From assembly GCA_041920505.1 (NCBI GenBank), contig JBHGXV010000051.1, forward strand, positions 1 through 64,000: a DNA stretch of 64,000 nt, read 5' to 3'. This stretch comes from JBHGXV01 sp041920505 (GTDB lineage Bacteria; Bacillota; Bacilli; Brevibacillales; Brevibacillaceae). Position numbers and translations under genes: made by a program. Below, in pieces: positions 27,238 through 37,065 of this stretch (position 1 is the stretch's first letter; every line of letters starts with the position of its first letter). The notes beneath the pieces were generated by a model that made no database searches, was not told the DNA's origin, and saw nothing but the letters and a program-made list of their open reading frames with translations.

Positions 27238-28131
27238 TTATCGGAGCAACTCGCTGGTGATGCGAGCAGCGATGTCGCCGTCTTTTTTGGAGATGGCGGA
27301 CAGTACCTGGGCGCGTTTGTCGTTGCTCATGCCGGCCAGGATCGAAATCGCCCGCTTTTGGTTGGTTTTCGTCAGCGTAATCAGGATGGCCGCAGCGTCG
27401 TCGGGCTGCATCTGCGAGAACGTGTTGATCAGTGAATCCAGGCTGGTGGCGTCCTGGCGCGTTTCGCTGAGAGCCTTGGTCAGCACCTGGATGCGCTGTT
27501 GCAGGGCCGCGATGTCGTCATCCTTGTTGACAACGGTATCCTTGATCAGGATGGAAATGTCGGCCGCCTTTTTCGGGTCCATCTTGGCCAAAATGTCCGC
27601 CTGCTGATCCGGCTTCATCTTGGACAAAACGGTGACGGCCTCTTCCTTGGAGAGATTTTCAATGATCGAAGCGGCGTTTTTCGCCGACATGGTGGTGTAC
27701 ACCTTGGCCAACTCCTGGTACTGTTTTTGCCGTTCGGCTTCGTCGGCCCGCTTTTCCTCCATCATTTTTTGCAAGTCTTCCACCTGTTTTTTCATGGCGT
27801 CAATGGTCGCGTCTTTCTTTGCCATCTCCGCATGCAATTGGGTTGCTTCCTGTTTCGTTTTGGCCAACTCTGCCTGCATGGAAACAAGCTGGTTCTGTGC
27901 CTGTTTTTCGCCGTTTTGCGCGGCATCCGGCTGTGCGGCGTCGGGGACGATCTTCTCCAGATAGGGAATGGAGTTGCCCCATGCGAGTGCCTTGTCAATC
28001 ACGTTGACACCCAACAGACTGAGCAGCACGCCCCCCAATAGGGTCGCAAACAAGAGAGGAATCAGAATCATGTAAAAAAACCATTCCCACTTGCTGTAAC
28101 CCTTCTCTTCCTGGGCTTGAACCTCTTCCAT
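27238..28131 (-). CDS. ylxF: YlxF/MotE-like membrane protein with MgtE-N-like domain
   Basis: 297 residues from ATG at 28131; GGAGG lies 6 nt upstream, and the frame further upstream runs through fliJ. There is one membrane segment (about 14-40), a coiled coil (about 75-150) and a C-terminal MgtE_N-like helical domain (VLSKMKPDQQADILAKMDPKKAADI). This architecture matches MotE-type flagellar chaperones of MotC/stators. The position between fliJ and fliK is that of ylxF. Confidence 0.82.
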   Translation of the reverse strand: MEEVQAQEEKGYSKWEWFFYMILIPLLFATLLGGVLLSLLGVNVIDKALAWGNSIPYLEKIVPDAAQPDAAQNGEKQAQNQLVSMQAELAKTKQEATQLHAEMAKKDATIDAMKKQVEDLQKMMEEKRADEAERQKQYQELAKVYTTMSAKNAASIIENLSKEEAVTVLSKMKPDQQADILAKMDPKKAADISILIKDTVVNKDDDIAALQQRIQVLTKALSETRQDATSLDSLINTFSQMQPDDAAAILITLTKTNQKRAISILAGMSNDKRAQVLSAISKKDGDIAARITSELLR

Positions 28132-28144
28132 TACGAACCTCCTC

Positions 28145-28597
28145 TCAGGCGTGGCCGGTTCTGCGCAAGTAGCGGTTGATGCCGATCTCGTCCATTTCTT
28201 TTTGTTCGCGGAGTTTTTCCGCCTGTTCAAAATGTTCGGCAGCCTTGTCGCGAAGGCGCTGCCACAGTTGTGACTCTTGCACGCGGCTGGCCAATCGCTT
28301 CTGACAGCGCTCCACTTCCTGGTCACAGCCATACAGCTTCTGTTGCTGGTTTATAATCGCGCGGTCCACCGCCTGCCGATAGCGGGTCACCTCAAGCAGT
28401 TGAGCCGCGCTGCACGTCTCTTGCTGCAATATGTATAGCGAGCGGGTCACCGCCTCGTGATGCTCTGTCAGGTGGGTCAGCTTGGCTTCTTCCTCGCGCT
28501 TTTTCTCTAGCGACGCGCCAAACGCCCACTCCGCCTGCTCTTTTTCTTTTTCTTTGAGATCCAGGATTTTTTGCAAATGAAAGCGAAAGGTTTTCAT
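28145..28597 (-). CDS. fliJ: Flagellar export chaperone FliJ
   Basis: 150 residues from ATG at 28597, overlapping the fliI stop by 4 nt. It is nearly all helical coiled coil rich in Lys/Glu/Gln, opening MKTFRFHLQKILDLKEKEKE. It works with the FliH-FliI ATPase complex. The longer upstream frame lies within fliI and is not real. Confidence 0.93.
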   Translation of the reverse strand: MKTFRFHLQKILDLKEKEKEQAEWAFGASLEKKREEEAKLTHLTEHHEAVTRSLYILQQETCSAAQLLEVTRYRQAVDRAIINQQQKLYGCDQEVERCQKRLASRVQESQLWQRLRDKAAEHFEQAEKLREQKEMDEIGINRYLRRTGHA

Positions 28598-29919
28598 CCG
28601 TTCTCGCCTCCAAAGTGGGCTACCAACGCCTTGACGCTGGCCATAAGGTCTGATGGTTCGTGCACGCCTTGTGCCGTGTAGTCGCGAATCACGTCGCGGT
28701 AGCGGATCGCGGCGTCGATCTCGCGGTTGCTTCCCATCTTGTACGCCCCGATGTTGATCAGATCTTCCGCCTCCTTGTACGTCGCGAGGTGGCGTTTCAA
28801 CTGGCGGGCCGCTTGCAAGTGTTCGTCCGAGCAAATCTCGTTCATCACCCGGCTTACACTGGCCAACACGTCGATCGCCGGGAAGTGCCCCTTCTGGGCA
28901 ATCTTTCGGTCCAATACGATGTGACCGTCGAGAATCCCGCGCACGGCGTCGGCGATCGGATCGTTCATGTCGTCAGAGTCGACCAGCACGGTGTAAAACG
29001 CGGTGATGCTGCCTTTTGCCGACGTTCCCGCTCTCTCCAAGAGCTTGGGCAACAGCGCGAACACGGAAGGCGTGTACCCGCGCGTCGCCGGCGGTTCGCC
29101 GATGGCCAGTCCAATTTCGCGCTGCGCCATCGCAAACCGCGTGACCGAATCCATCATCAGCATGACATTCATGCCCCGGTCGCGGAAATACTCGGCAATG
29201 GAGGTGGCGATCAGCGCCCCCTTGATCCGGATCATCGCCGGCTGATCGGATGTGGCGACCACGACAACGGATCTCTTCAATCCTTCTTCCCCGAGATCGC
29301 GTTCGATAAACTCCATTACCTCGCGGCCGCGTTCGCCGATCAGCGCAATCACGTTGATGTCGGCAGAGGTATTGCGGGCGATCATCCCGAGCAAGGTGCT
29401 TTTGCCGACACCCGAGCCGGCGAAAATCCCCACACGCTGCCCCTTCCCCACGGTCAACAAGCCGTCGATGGCGCGAACTCCAACGCTGAGCGGCTCTTTG
29501 ATCCGCGGACGGGCCAGCGGATTTGGCGGCAGATTGTTGGTGGGATAAGCGGTCAGACCGAACGGTAACACATTGCCGTCGAGCGGTCGCCCCAGTCCGT
29601 CCAGCACCATGCCCAAAATTTCCGGACCCACCTTGACCGACAGCGGCCTGCCGGTAGCCACCACGTCACAGCCCGGTCCAATCCAGGCCAGTTCGCCAAG
29701 CGGCATCAGTAGCACCTTGTTGTCGCGAAAGCCGACAACCTCTGCCGTGATCGGTTCCTGGTTGTGCTGGGAGTAAATCAGGCACACCTCGCCCAACTTG
29801 GCTTCCGGCCCCTGCGACTCGACCGTCAGGCCGACTACCTGGGTGACCTTGCCGTTGATCCGCACCGGATCGATCTGGTGAAGCGCCTGCATGTACTTGG
29901 CGAGATTAAGGCCGCTCAT
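28594..29919 (-). CDS. fliI: Flagellum-specific ATPase FliI
   Basis: 441 residues from ATG at 29919, with AGGGAG 9 nt upstream; a TTG at 29940 is less likely. It has Walker A GIFAGSGVGKSTLLG, the F1-beta-like IALIGERGREVMEFI and the MMDSVTRFAMAQREIGLA segment. It is the export ATPase, overlapping fliH by 14 nt. Confidence 0.97.
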   Translation of the reverse strand: MSGLNLAKYMQALHQIDPVRINGKVTQVVGLTVESQGPEAKLGEVCLIYSQHNQEPITAEVVGFRDNKVLLMPLGELAWIGPGCDVVATGRPLSVKVGPEILGMVLDGLGRPLDGNVLPFGLTAYPTNNLPPNPLARPRIKEPLSVGVRAIDGLLTVGKGQRVGIFAGSGVGKSTLLGMIARNTSADINVIALIGERGREVMEFIERDLGEEGLKRSVVVVATSDQPAMIRIKGALIATSIAEYFRDRGMNVMLMMDSVTRFAMAQREIGLAIGEPPATRGYTPSVFALLPKLLERAGTSAKGSITAFYTVLVDSDDMNDPIADAVRGILDGHIVLDRKIAQKGHFPAIDVLASVSRVMNEICSDEHLQAARQLKRHLATYKEAEDLINIGAYKMGSNREIDAAIRYRDVIRDYTAQGVHEPSDLMASVKALVAHFGGENG

Positions 29920-30736
29920 CCGTTTCACTCCCTCGCGCAATCTCCAGCAAAGCCTGTTTGATTTCGCTCAGTTGCGTGTCGATCCGGGCGTCCACACTGC
30001 CAAACGGCGTGCGGATGACGCATCCCTCGTCCTGCACCGTGTAATCGGGATAGATGGACAATTCCGCCTGTCCGTCCAGCACGGCGAGAAACTGTTCGCG
30101 GTGCTCTTGCACATAGTCAAAGTAGCGATGGTTCACACACACGGTAATTTGTCCGTGCACACGCGAGCGGCGAAGCACCCGGCGAGCCACAGCGACGATC
30201 TTGTCGGGATCGCTTGACAGTTCGTCGCCTATGATCTTTTTGGCGATCTCGGCGCTTAGGCCCACCAGAAACGGCTCCGCCTCCGCGATGATCTGTTCCT
30301 TGGTCGCATACGCCTGGGAAAGCACGTCGCGGGCGAGTTGAATCGCGCCTTGTTCTTCCTGAAGCGCGACGGCCTTGCCTTCCTCCAGCCCCTGTGCATA
30401 TCCTTCGCGGCGCGCCTCTTCGCGGACTTGTAGCGCCATCTGTTCCGCCTCTTGGCGCTTTTGTTCCCACCACTGCCCGATTTCCTCCATTGCCTGTCTG
30501 CGCATCTCCTCCACCTCGCGCGACGCGTCGGAAATGATTTTTTCCGCCATCTCTTCCGCGTCTCGCAGGATCCCGTGCGCTTCTTCTTCGGCATGTTGCA
30601 CGGCAGCGTGTTTTTCTTGCAACCTTTCGGCAGGTTCTTCCGTCAGTAGGACAGGAGGAGCTTTGACAGAGAGAACAATCGACTCTTCGGAAGCGGCATA
30701 ATGGGTCGCCTTGATGATTCTAGACAATGATATCAT
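29906..30736 (-). CDS. fliH: Flagellar assembly protein FliH
   Basis: About 276 residues. The long N-terminal coiled coil is rich in Glu/Ala (AEEEAHGILRDAEEMAEKI), and the C-terminal domain is V-ATPase E-like. It is the stator and inhibitor of FliI. The start is uncertain: the ATG at 30736 lies only 2 nt after GGAGG, while a TTG at 30727 has better spacing. It overlaps the end of fliG. Confidence 0.88.
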   Translation of the reverse strand: MISLSRIIKATHYAASEESIVLSVKAPPVLLTEEPAERLQEKHAAVQHAEEEAHGILRDAEEMAEKIISDASREVEEMRRQAMEEIGQWWEQKRQEAEQMALQVREEARREGYAQGLEEGKAVALQEEQGAIQLARDVLSQAYATKEQIIAEAEPFLVGLSAEIAKKIIGDELSSDPDKIVAVARRVLRRSRVHGQITVCVNHRYFDYVQEHREQFLAVLDGQAELSIYPDYTVQDEGCVIRTPFGSVDARIDTQLSEIKQALLEIARGSETDERP

Positions 30737-31733
30737 CCCCTCCGCCGCGAGCGATGATGATCTCACCCGCTTCTTCTAAGCGACGAATCGTGGCGACGAT
30801 GCGGGACTGCGCTTCTTCGACGTCCCGGAGCCGCACGGGGCCCATTAATTCCATCTCTTCCTTGAACGTCTCCGCCATCCGTTTGGACATGTTGCGGAAA
30901 ATCGTCTCGCGCACTTCCTCGCTGGCAACCTTGAGGGCAAGCTGCAAATCGGAATTCTCCACATCGCGAATAACCCGCTGAATCGAACGGTTGTCCAGAG
31001 TGGCGATGTCTTCGAACACGAACATCCGCTTCTTGATCTCTTCCGCCAACTCGGGGTCCTGGATTTCCAGAGAGTCGAGGATCGTCCGTTCGGTGCTGCG
31101 GTCGACGCCGTTGAGGACGTTGACAATCGCTTCGATCCCGCCCGCCTGGGTGTAATCCTGGGTGACGGTGGCGGAGAGCTTCTGCTCCAGCACCTGTTCC
31201 ACCTGGGCGATCACTTCCGGAGACGTGCTGTCCATCAAGGCAATCCGCTTGGCCACGTCCGCCTGTCTTTCCTGCGGCAGGGCAGACAGGATCATGGCGG
31301 CCTGATTCGGCTCCAGGTAAGCGAGCACCAGCGCGATCGTCTGCGAATGTTCGTTTTGGATAAAGTTCAAAATCTGGCTGGGATCCGCCTTTCGCGCAAA
31401 GTCGAACGGACGCACCTGCAGATTGGCGGTCAGCCGGTTGATAATATCAATGGCCTTGGATTGCCCCAACGCCTTCTCCAAAATCTCTTTCGCGTACGTG
31501 ATCCCCCCCTGGGCGATCACTTCCTTGGCGACGGCAATCTGGTGAAATTCCGACAAGACCTTGTCTTTTTCGTCGGAATCCACCTTGCGCACATTGGCGA
31601 TTTCCAGTGTCAACTGTTCGATCTCGTCTTCCCGCAGATGTTTGAACACCTGTGCCGAAACTTCCGGACCAAGCGAGATCAAGAGAATCGCGGCTTTTTG
31701 GCGGCCAGTCAGTTCTTTCGCGGCGCGAGCCAT
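30720..31733 (-). CDS. fliG: Flagellar motor switch protein FliG
   Basis: 337 residues. It has the N-terminal FliF-binding domain (KAAILLISLGPEVSAQVFKHL), the middle ARM domain with EHSQTIALVLAYL, and the C-terminal torque helix with charged residues (RSIQRVIRDVENSDLQLALK). It transmits torque from the stators to the rotor. Confidence 0.97.
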   Translation of the reverse strand: MARAAKELTGRQKAAILLISLGPEVSAQVFKHLREDEIEQLTLEIANVRKVDSDEKDKVLSEFHQIAVAKEVIAQGGITYAKEILEKALGQSKAIDIINRLTANLQVRPFDFARKADPSQILNFIQNEHSQTIALVLAYLEPNQAAMILSALPQERQADVAKRIALMDSTSPEVIAQVEQVLEQKLSATVTQDYTQAGGIEAIVNVLNGVDRSTERTILDSLEIQDPELAEEIKKRMFVFEDIATLDNRSIQRVIRDVENSDLQLALKVASEEVRETIFRNMSKRMAETFKEEMELMGPVRLRDVEEAQSRIVATIRRLEEAGEIIIARGGGDDIIV

Positions 31734-31745
31734 CTCTTTTCACTC

Positions 31746-33326
31746 CTAATCTTCGGCTAGCCACGTACGAAGCAGGGTGACGAATTCGTCGGGCTTGGTC
31801 CTCGCCAGTTTCTCCAACTGCTTGCGCACGATGACTTCATCACCGTCTTCGTTGTAGGCGATATCTGGAACTTCAAGCGGTTGTGGAGGTGGCAGGTCGG
31901 GAATCTCTTCCTGCTGAACCTGACGGCGCCGACGATAGACGAGATAGGCAACCGCCCCCAGAGCGAGCAACGCAAGCGCGCCGGCCCCGTACAGAAGCGC
32001 CGGACTGAGCGAGGATTGCTCCTGTACCGCCACTTTTCCGGAGAACGTGCGCGGGAATACGGAGATGCGATCGTCCAACTGCTGCTGGGTCAATTCCACG
32101 TTCTTTTCGCTCAAGGTGACACGCACTACGTTGCGAAGCACCTGTCTGATGTTGTCGATCGTCTGCTGGTCAAGCTGCCCGCCGTTTGGCGGCTCTACGC
32201 CCACATTGATCGAGATGTCTTCGATCTTGTACGGACTTTCGATAATATTTCGCGTAATCCGGTTCACTTCCCGGTTGACGCGGTCGGTCAACTCTTCATA
32301 CTGGGAGGTCGACCCTTGCTGACTGGCGCCCGGGTAGCCGGGCACGGCTCCGTCGCCCGTACCGGCCACACCGCCCGGCGGGGCTCCCTGTCCGGTGAAT
32401 GTCTTGGACAGTTTCTCCGCACTGATGATAATCCCTTCGTTGTTCTCCTTATCCACCGGTTCCACCAGTTTTTCCTCGCGGCGTTCGGTGGCGAAGTTCA
32501 TTTTGACCGTCGTCTGGACGATCACCTTGTCGCGGCCCATCAGCGTACCAAGCAGGTTGTACAAGTTTTGCTGGATTTTCTTCTCCACTTCCGACTTGAA
32601 CTTTTCCTGCTGCTCAAACGCGTTGGAGGAAACAGAACCCTGGTTGATGTCGGTCAACTCCAGCATATTGGAATACTGGTCGGTAATGGTTATATTTTCC
32701 AATGGCAGGTTTTTGACGCTGCGCGATACAATGTAATAAAGAGAGCGGATTTGCGATTCGCTAAGCTGCGTCCCCGGCTCCACGTCGACAATCACGGAAG
32801 CCGTCGCCTGATCGGGCTTGTCTGTCACCCAAACGCTTTCCTGTGGCAACGTGAGCATGACCTGGGCGCTGCGCACGCCCTTCACCCGTTCCAGCATGTG
32901 CTTCAGCTCAAGCTGCAACGCGTCTTTTTCCAGGACGTCCATCTGCCGGTCGGTCGTCCCGAACGTCCCCGCGTTCGAGAAAATCTCGGAACTGATCCCG
33001 GCTTCGTGCGGAATCCCCTGTGCCGCCAATTCGACGATAATGTCTTCCGCCTGTTTCTGCGGCACCTCGATGGACGTGCCGTTGCCGGTGATCCGGTACG
33101 GGATCTGCCGATTGTCCAACTCTTGCTTGATCAAGCCGACTTCCTGTTCACTCAGCTTCTGGTTGTACAACGACACATACACCGGCTGTGACGCGAAGTA
33201 TATGTATAGCCCGAGCGAAAGCAACAGAAACACGCCAATCGAGGCAATCATCCATTTTTGCCGGCCGGTAAACCGATCCCAGAATGCCTTTATCTGGTCT
33301 CTATATAGTAGTAGACGTTCGTTCAT
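31746..33326 (-). CDS. fliF: Flagellar MS-ring protein FliF
   Basis: 526 residues. An N-terminal membrane segment (about 25-45) is followed by ring-building motifs 1 and 2 (YVSLYNQKLSEQEVGLIK, VRSAQVMLTLPQESVW), RBM3 with a beta-collar insertion, a second membrane segment (about 435-455) and a C-terminal FliG-binding tail. It is the base on which the rest of the basal body forms. Confidence 0.97.
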   Translation of the reverse strand: MNERLLLYRDQIKAFWDRFTGRQKWMIASIGVFLLLSLGLYIYFASQPVYVSLYNQKLSEQEVGLIKQELDNRQIPYRITGNGTSIEVPQKQAEDIIVELAAQGIPHEAGISSEIFSNAGTFGTTDRQMDVLEKDALQLELKHMLERVKGVRSAQVMLTLPQESVWVTDKPDQATASVIVDVEPGTQLSESQIRSLYYIVSRSVKNLPLENITITDQYSNMLELTDINQGSVSSNAFEQQEKFKSEVEKKIQQNLYNLLGTLMGRDKVIVQTTVKMNFATERREEKLVEPVDKENNEGIIISAEKLSKTFTGQGAPPGGVAGTGDGAVPGYPGASQQGSTSQYEELTDRVNREVNRITRNIIESPYKIEDISINVGVEPPNGGQLDQQTIDNIRQVLRNVVRVTLSEKNVELTQQQLDDRISVFPRTFSGKVAVQEQSSLSPALLYGAGALALLALGAVAYLVYRRRRQVQQEEIPDLPPPQPLEVPDIAYNEDGDEVIVRKQLEKLARTKPDEFVTLLRTWLAED

Positions 33327-33357
33327 AGTTCACCTCACCAAGAAGTACCCAACAAGA

Positions 33358-33654
33358 TTAGAGCGGCATGCGCATGATCTCTTGGTAGGATTCAATCACT
33401 TTGTTGCGAATCTGCGTCGTCAACTGCAGCAGGATGGTCGCCTGCTGGCCGGCAATCATCACTTGATGCAGATCTTCAATCTGACCGGCGGCAAACTTGT
33501 CGGCCAGCTTGGCCGACTCGACCTGGGCATTGTTCACTTCATTAAGCGCGTTGCTAAGATAGGTAGAAAAAGACTCAGCCGTTTCGGCGGGAGTGCTGTT
33601 GACCGGATTGACGGTTGGCAAAATACCGAATTGGTCTACACGGTTCATTTGCAT
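33358..33654 (-). CDS. fliE: Flagellar hook-basal body protein FliE
   Basis: 98 residues. The conserved C-terminal half (LHQVMIAGQQATILLQLTTQIRNKVIESYQEIMRM) is typical. It connects the MS ring and export gate to the rod. The ribosome site AAGGAG precedes it. It is placed between flgC and fliF. Confidence 0.95.
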   Translation of the reverse strand: MQMNRVDQFGILPTVNPVNSTPAETAESFSTYLSNALNEVNNAQVESAKLADKFAAGQIEDLHQVMIAGQQATILLQLTTQIRNKVIESYQEIMRMPL

Positions 33655-33669
33655 GACAGGCTACGCTCC

Positions 33670-34131
33670 TTATCTTCCATTGATTTCCAAAGCTTTCATC
33701 ATCATGCTTTTCGTCGCGTTGAGCACAGTGACGTTGGCTTCATAGGCCCGCGATGCCGAGATCATGTCGACCATCTCTTTCATCAGGTCAACGTTTGGCA
33801 TCATCACATAGCCGTCGCGGTCGGCGTCAGGATGTTCCGGATCGTATACCCGTTTGAACGGCGTGTCGTCTTCCCGGATCGCCGTGACGCGAACGCCTTG
33901 TTCGGGTTGACTGCTGACGTTGCCGATCGCCGCTTGCAACAAACTGTCAAACGACTGATCGGATCTCGGGCTGATTTCCACCAGTTTGCGCCGATACGGC
34001 TCCCATACCCCGTTGACCAGCCGGGCGCGGGTGGTGTTGGCGTTGGCGATGTTGGCTGCGATCGTATCCAGCCTGAGACGGTTGGCCGTCAGCGCCGAAG
34101 CGCTCGTATCCATTCCGCGAAACAGACTCAT
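33670..34131 (-). CDS. flgC: Flagellar proximal rod protein FlgC
   Basis: 153 residues. The N-terminal rod motif (ALTANRLRLDTIAANIANANTTR) and the C-terminal heptad region (EMVDMISASRAYEANVTVLNATK) are complete. GGGAGGT lies upstream. It follows flgB by 6 nt. Confidence 0.96.
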   Translation of the reverse strand: MSLFRGMDTSASALTANRLRLDTIAANIANANTTRARLVNGVWEPYRRKLVEISPRSDQSFDSLLQAAIGNVSSQPEQGVRVTAIREDDTPFKRVYDPEHPDADRDGYVMMPNVDLMKEMVDMISASRAYEANVTVLNATKSMMMKALEINGR

Positions 34132-34137
34132 CCGACA

Positions 34138-34542
34138 TTACCTCCCTCCGTCAATGACGCCCCTCAATTTGCTGAAATATCCGTTGGTCAACTGGATCAA
34201 ACCGTTGTACCAGATCTGGTTTTTGGCCAATTGGTTCATCTCCGACTCGATGTCCACATTGTTGCCGTTGTTCTGCACGATCGCATTGGGATTGGAGACG
34301 ATCTGCGGCACAGGCAGCGAACTCGTGCGTCCGAAGGCGATGTGGCGCGGATCGGTGGTGTACGCCGTAAACGAGCTCGTCTCGCCGTTCAACTCCTGCT
34401 GGAGCAACTCCTCAAAAACGACTTGCTTGCTTTTGTATTGAGGGGTGTCGATATTGGCGATATTGTTCGCAATCGTCCGCTGGCGCAAAGTGCTGGCGTC
34501 AAGCGAACGTTCCAAAATCCGCAAATGATCTGAAACGAGCAA
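34138..34542 (-). CDS. flgB: Flagellar proximal rod protein FlgB (TTG start)
   Basis: 134 residues. I place the start at TTG 34542 because AGGGGGG lies 8 nt upstream and the homologous region begins here (SDHLRILERSLDASTLRQR). ATG codons at 34578 and 34590 are in frame but have no ribosome site and would overlap the promoter. The motif TIANNIANIDTPQYKSK is the family signature. It is the first gene of the fla/che operon. Confidence 0.9.
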   Translation of the reverse strand: MLVSDHLRILERSLDASTLRQRTIANNIANIDTPQYKSKQVVFEELLQQELNGETSSFTAYTTDPRHIAFGRTSSLPVPQIVSNPNAIVQNNGNNVDIESEMNQLAKNQIWYNGLIQLTNGYFSKLRGVIDGGR

Positions 34543-34581
34543 CGTTATTTCCCCCCTGATTTTTACAGAATCAAGCATGTT

Positions 34582-34610
34582 GACATACACTTCGCCAAAT
34601 CCGGCGTCAA
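34582..34610 (-). promoter_or_regulatory. Candidate sigma-A promoter of the fla/che operon
   Basis: On the minus strand, TTGACG, a 17-bp spacer and TATGTC. The -35 is good and the -10 weak. Transcription would start about 30 nt before the flgB start codon. The rest of the gap up to codY (34611-34775) is AT-rich and holds no gene. Confidence 0.45.
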
Positions 34611-34775
34611 TTCCTGCCGATTCGACAGCTTACCACGAATAATCATAACAAAATCAATTTCACGAAAAAAGCCCTATCTGCCAAACTTGCCCAATTCACT
34701 ACAAGAGTAATGGTTCGTTTTACTTTTTTTGACAATTTCTATAACTATCTTACTATCTCCCTGACAAAACGCATA

Positions 34776-34812
34776 ACAAAAAGGACAGCCGCCAGGCAGC
34801 CGTCCTTTTTTG
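34776..34812 (-). terminator. Intrinsic terminator after codY
   Basis: AAAAAGGAC / GTCCTTTTT flank a GC-rich inner stem; on the minus strand a T5 run follows. It lies 20 nt after the codY stop and separates codY from the fla/che promoter. Confidence 0.85.
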
Positions 34813-34832
34813 TCGGTCGATGTTGGAACCGA

Positions 34833-35612
34833 TTAGGAGGTTTTCAATTTTTCCAATTCGGGCAACAGTTTTTCGTTCAGCACTTTGATAAACGTCCCTT
34901 TCATCCCGAGGGAACGGGATTCGATGACGCCCGCGCTTTCCAGTTTACGCAGCGCGTTAACGATGACAGAGCGGGTAATGCCGACGCGATCCGCGATTTT
35001 GGACGCGACCAGCAACCCTTCCTTGCCTTCCAGTTCTTCAAAGATGTGTTCCACGGCTTCCAGTTCGCTGTACGAGAGCGAGCCGATCGCCATCTGCACC
35101 ACGGCTTTGCTGCGCGCTTCCTCTTCGATCGCCTCGGAGCGCTCGCGCAAAATTTCCATCCCGACGACGGTGGCGCCCACTTCCGCGAGGATCAGGTCAT
35201 CTTCGACAAACTGGTTGTTGACGCGGGCGAGAATCAGCGTACCCAGACGGTCGCCGCCGCCGATAATCGGCACGATCGTCGTCCAACCGGTGCGGAACAC
35301 TTCTTTCATCTCAACCGGGAACGCGGTGTACGGACTGTCGACGTCCAGGTTGGCTGAGGTCTCTTCCACCTTGAGCAGATTCATGCTGTACTCTTCCGGG
35401 AAGCGGCGTTCTTCCAGCATTTTGCGAATGCGCTCGTTATCGATCTCCTGCGCGATCGCGATGCCAAGCAGCTTGCCTTTGCGGCTGACGACAAAAATGT
35501 TCGCCTCGATCACTTCGCTCAGCACTTGCGCCATCTCATTGAAGTTGACGGCGTGACCTGCCGACTTTTGCAACATCCTGTTAATTCTGCGAGTCTTTGA
35601 CAGCAAATCCAT
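34833..35612 (-). CDS. codY: GTP-sensing global repressor CodY
   Basis: 259 residues. The N-terminal GAF domain senses branched-chain amino acids. The C-terminal winged helix has EGLLVASKIADRVGITRSVI and NALRKLESAGVIESRS, both typical. It regulates nutrient-limitation genes and, in B. subtilis, the flagellar operon that follows it. AGGAGG precedes the ATG. Confidence 0.97.
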   Translation of the reverse strand: MDLLSKTRRINRMLQKSAGHAVNFNEMAQVLSEVIEANIFVVSRKGKLLGIAIAQEIDNERIRKMLEERRFPEEYSMNLLKVEETSANLDVDSPYTAFPVEMKEVFRTGWTTIVPIIGGGDRLGTLILARVNNQFVEDDLILAEVGATVVGMEILRERSEAIEEEARSKAVVQMAIGSLSYSELEAVEHIFEELEGKEGLLVASKIADRVGITRSVIVNALRKLESAGVIESRSLGMKGTFIKVLNEKLLPELEKLKTS

Positions 35613-35653
35613 CTTTTTGTCCTCCTGACGTTGTTCTCTCTTTTTTTCTTTTG

Positions 35654-37051
35654 TTACAGGATATACCTGCTGAGATCGCGGTTTTCGACGATGCCCGAAA
35701 GCTTGTCGCGGACATACTCGGGTGTGATCTTCACCAACTCCAGATGAATGTCCGGCGCTTCGAACGACAGATCTTCCAACAGTTTCTCCAGCATGGTGTG
35801 CAAGCGTCTCGCCCCGATGTTGTCGGTCGACTGGTTGACTTCCGTGGCCAGTTTGGCGATTTCACGAATGGCGTCCTCAGTAAACTCGATCTTGATGCCT
35901 TCGGTCTCCAACAGGGCCGTATACTGCTTGATCAGCGCGTTCTTCGGCTCGGTCAGAATCCGGACGAAGTCCTCGACGCTTAAACTGGTCAGTTCCACGC
36001 GGATCGGGAACCGCCCCTGCAACTCCGGAATCAGATCGGATGGCTTCGCCATGTGAAACGCCCCGGCCGCGATGAACAGGATGTAGTCCGTTTTCACCGG
36101 ACCGTACTTGGTCATGACCGTCGACCCTTCCACGATCGGCAAAATGTCGCGCTGCACGCCTTCGCGGGAAACATCCGGCCCCCGCCCGTCCTTGCCGGCG
36201 ATCTTGTCGATTTCGTCGATAAAAATAATCCCATGCTGTTCGGCGCGATGGATGGATTCCTGAATCACTTCGTCCATATCCACCAGTTTTTGCGCTTCTT
36301 GCTGAATTAATACCTTGCGAGCTTCTTTTATTCGCAATTTTCGCTTCTTCGTCCGCTTGGGCAAAAAGTTTCCCAGCATATCCTGCATCTGCATGCCCAT
36401 CTGCTCGGCGCCGGGAACCTGGAAGAGATCGAACATCGAGGGCGACTGATCCTCCACCTCAATCTCGATCATCTGGTCTTCCAACTGGCCAGCCGCCACC
36501 TGGAATGCCACCTGGCGGCGCTGTTGTTCCAGGGACGCCTCTTCCGGATCATGCGATTGTTGTTGCGTCTGCTGGCCTGCGCCAAACAGCATTTCAAACG
36601 GATTTTTGAATCCGCTCGTCTGCTTGCGGGACGGCACGAGGATGTTGACGATCGCCTCGTTCGCCAGCTTTTCCGCCTTGTCCTTGACGGCCTCCATCTT
36701 TTCGCTTTTCACCATGCGGATCGCCGTTTCCACCAGATCGCGCACCATCGATTCCACATCGCGGCCGACATAACCCACTTCCGTGAATTTGGTCGCCTCC
36801 ACCTTGATGAACGGCGCGCCGGTCAGCTTGGCGATGCGGCGGGCGATTTCGGTTTTCCCCACCCCGGTCGGTCCGATCATCAGGATGTTTTTCGGCACGA
36901 CTTCCTCGATCATCCCTTCCGGCAGACGGCTGCGGCGGTAGCGGTTTCTCAGCGCCACAGCAATGGCCCGCTTCGCCTGCGCCTGGCCAACGATGTACTT
37001 GTCGAGGTGGTCGACAATCATGCGGGGAGTCAATTGTTCCAGCTTCAGCAA
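35654..37051 (-). CDS. hslU: ATP-dependent protease ATPase subunit HslU (ClpY), TTG start
   Basis: 465 residues from TTG at 37051, with GGGAGG 7 nt upstream and homology starting at LEQLTPRMIVDHLDKYIVG. The open frame upstream runs through hslV and is not real. It has the AAA+ Walker A GPTGVGKTEIAR, the sensor region FIDEIDKIAG and the C-terminal RYIL tail that docks into HslV. Confidence 0.96.
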   Translation of the reverse strand: MLKLEQLTPRMIVDHLDKYIVGQAQAKRAIAVALRNRYRRSRLPEGMIEEVVPKNILMIGPTGVGKTEIARRIAKLTGAPFIKVEATKFTEVGYVGRDVESMVRDLVETAIRMVKSEKMEAVKDKAEKLANEAIVNILVPSRKQTSGFKNPFEMLFGAGQQTQQQSHDPEEASLEQQRRQVAFQVAAGQLEDQMIEIEVEDQSPSMFDLFQVPGAEQMGMQMQDMLGNFLPKRTKKRKLRIKEARKVLIQQEAQKLVDMDEVIQESIHRAEQHGIIFIDEIDKIAGKDGRGPDVSREGVQRDILPIVEGSTVMTKYGPVKTDYILFIAAGAFHMAKPSDLIPELQGRFPIRVELTSLSVEDFVRILTEPKNALIKQYTALLETEGIKIEFTEDAIREIAKLATEVNQSTDNIGARRLHTMLEKLLEDLSFEAPDIHLELVKITPEYVRDKLSGIVENRDLSRYIL

Positions 37052-37065
37052 CGCGATTCCTCCCT

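Noticed and set aside
34726..34744. Possible CodY box before the fla/che operon
   Set aside because: Only about 8 of 15 positions fit the CodY consensus in a T/A-rich stretch. CodY control is plausible from B. subtilis but not shown by the sequence.
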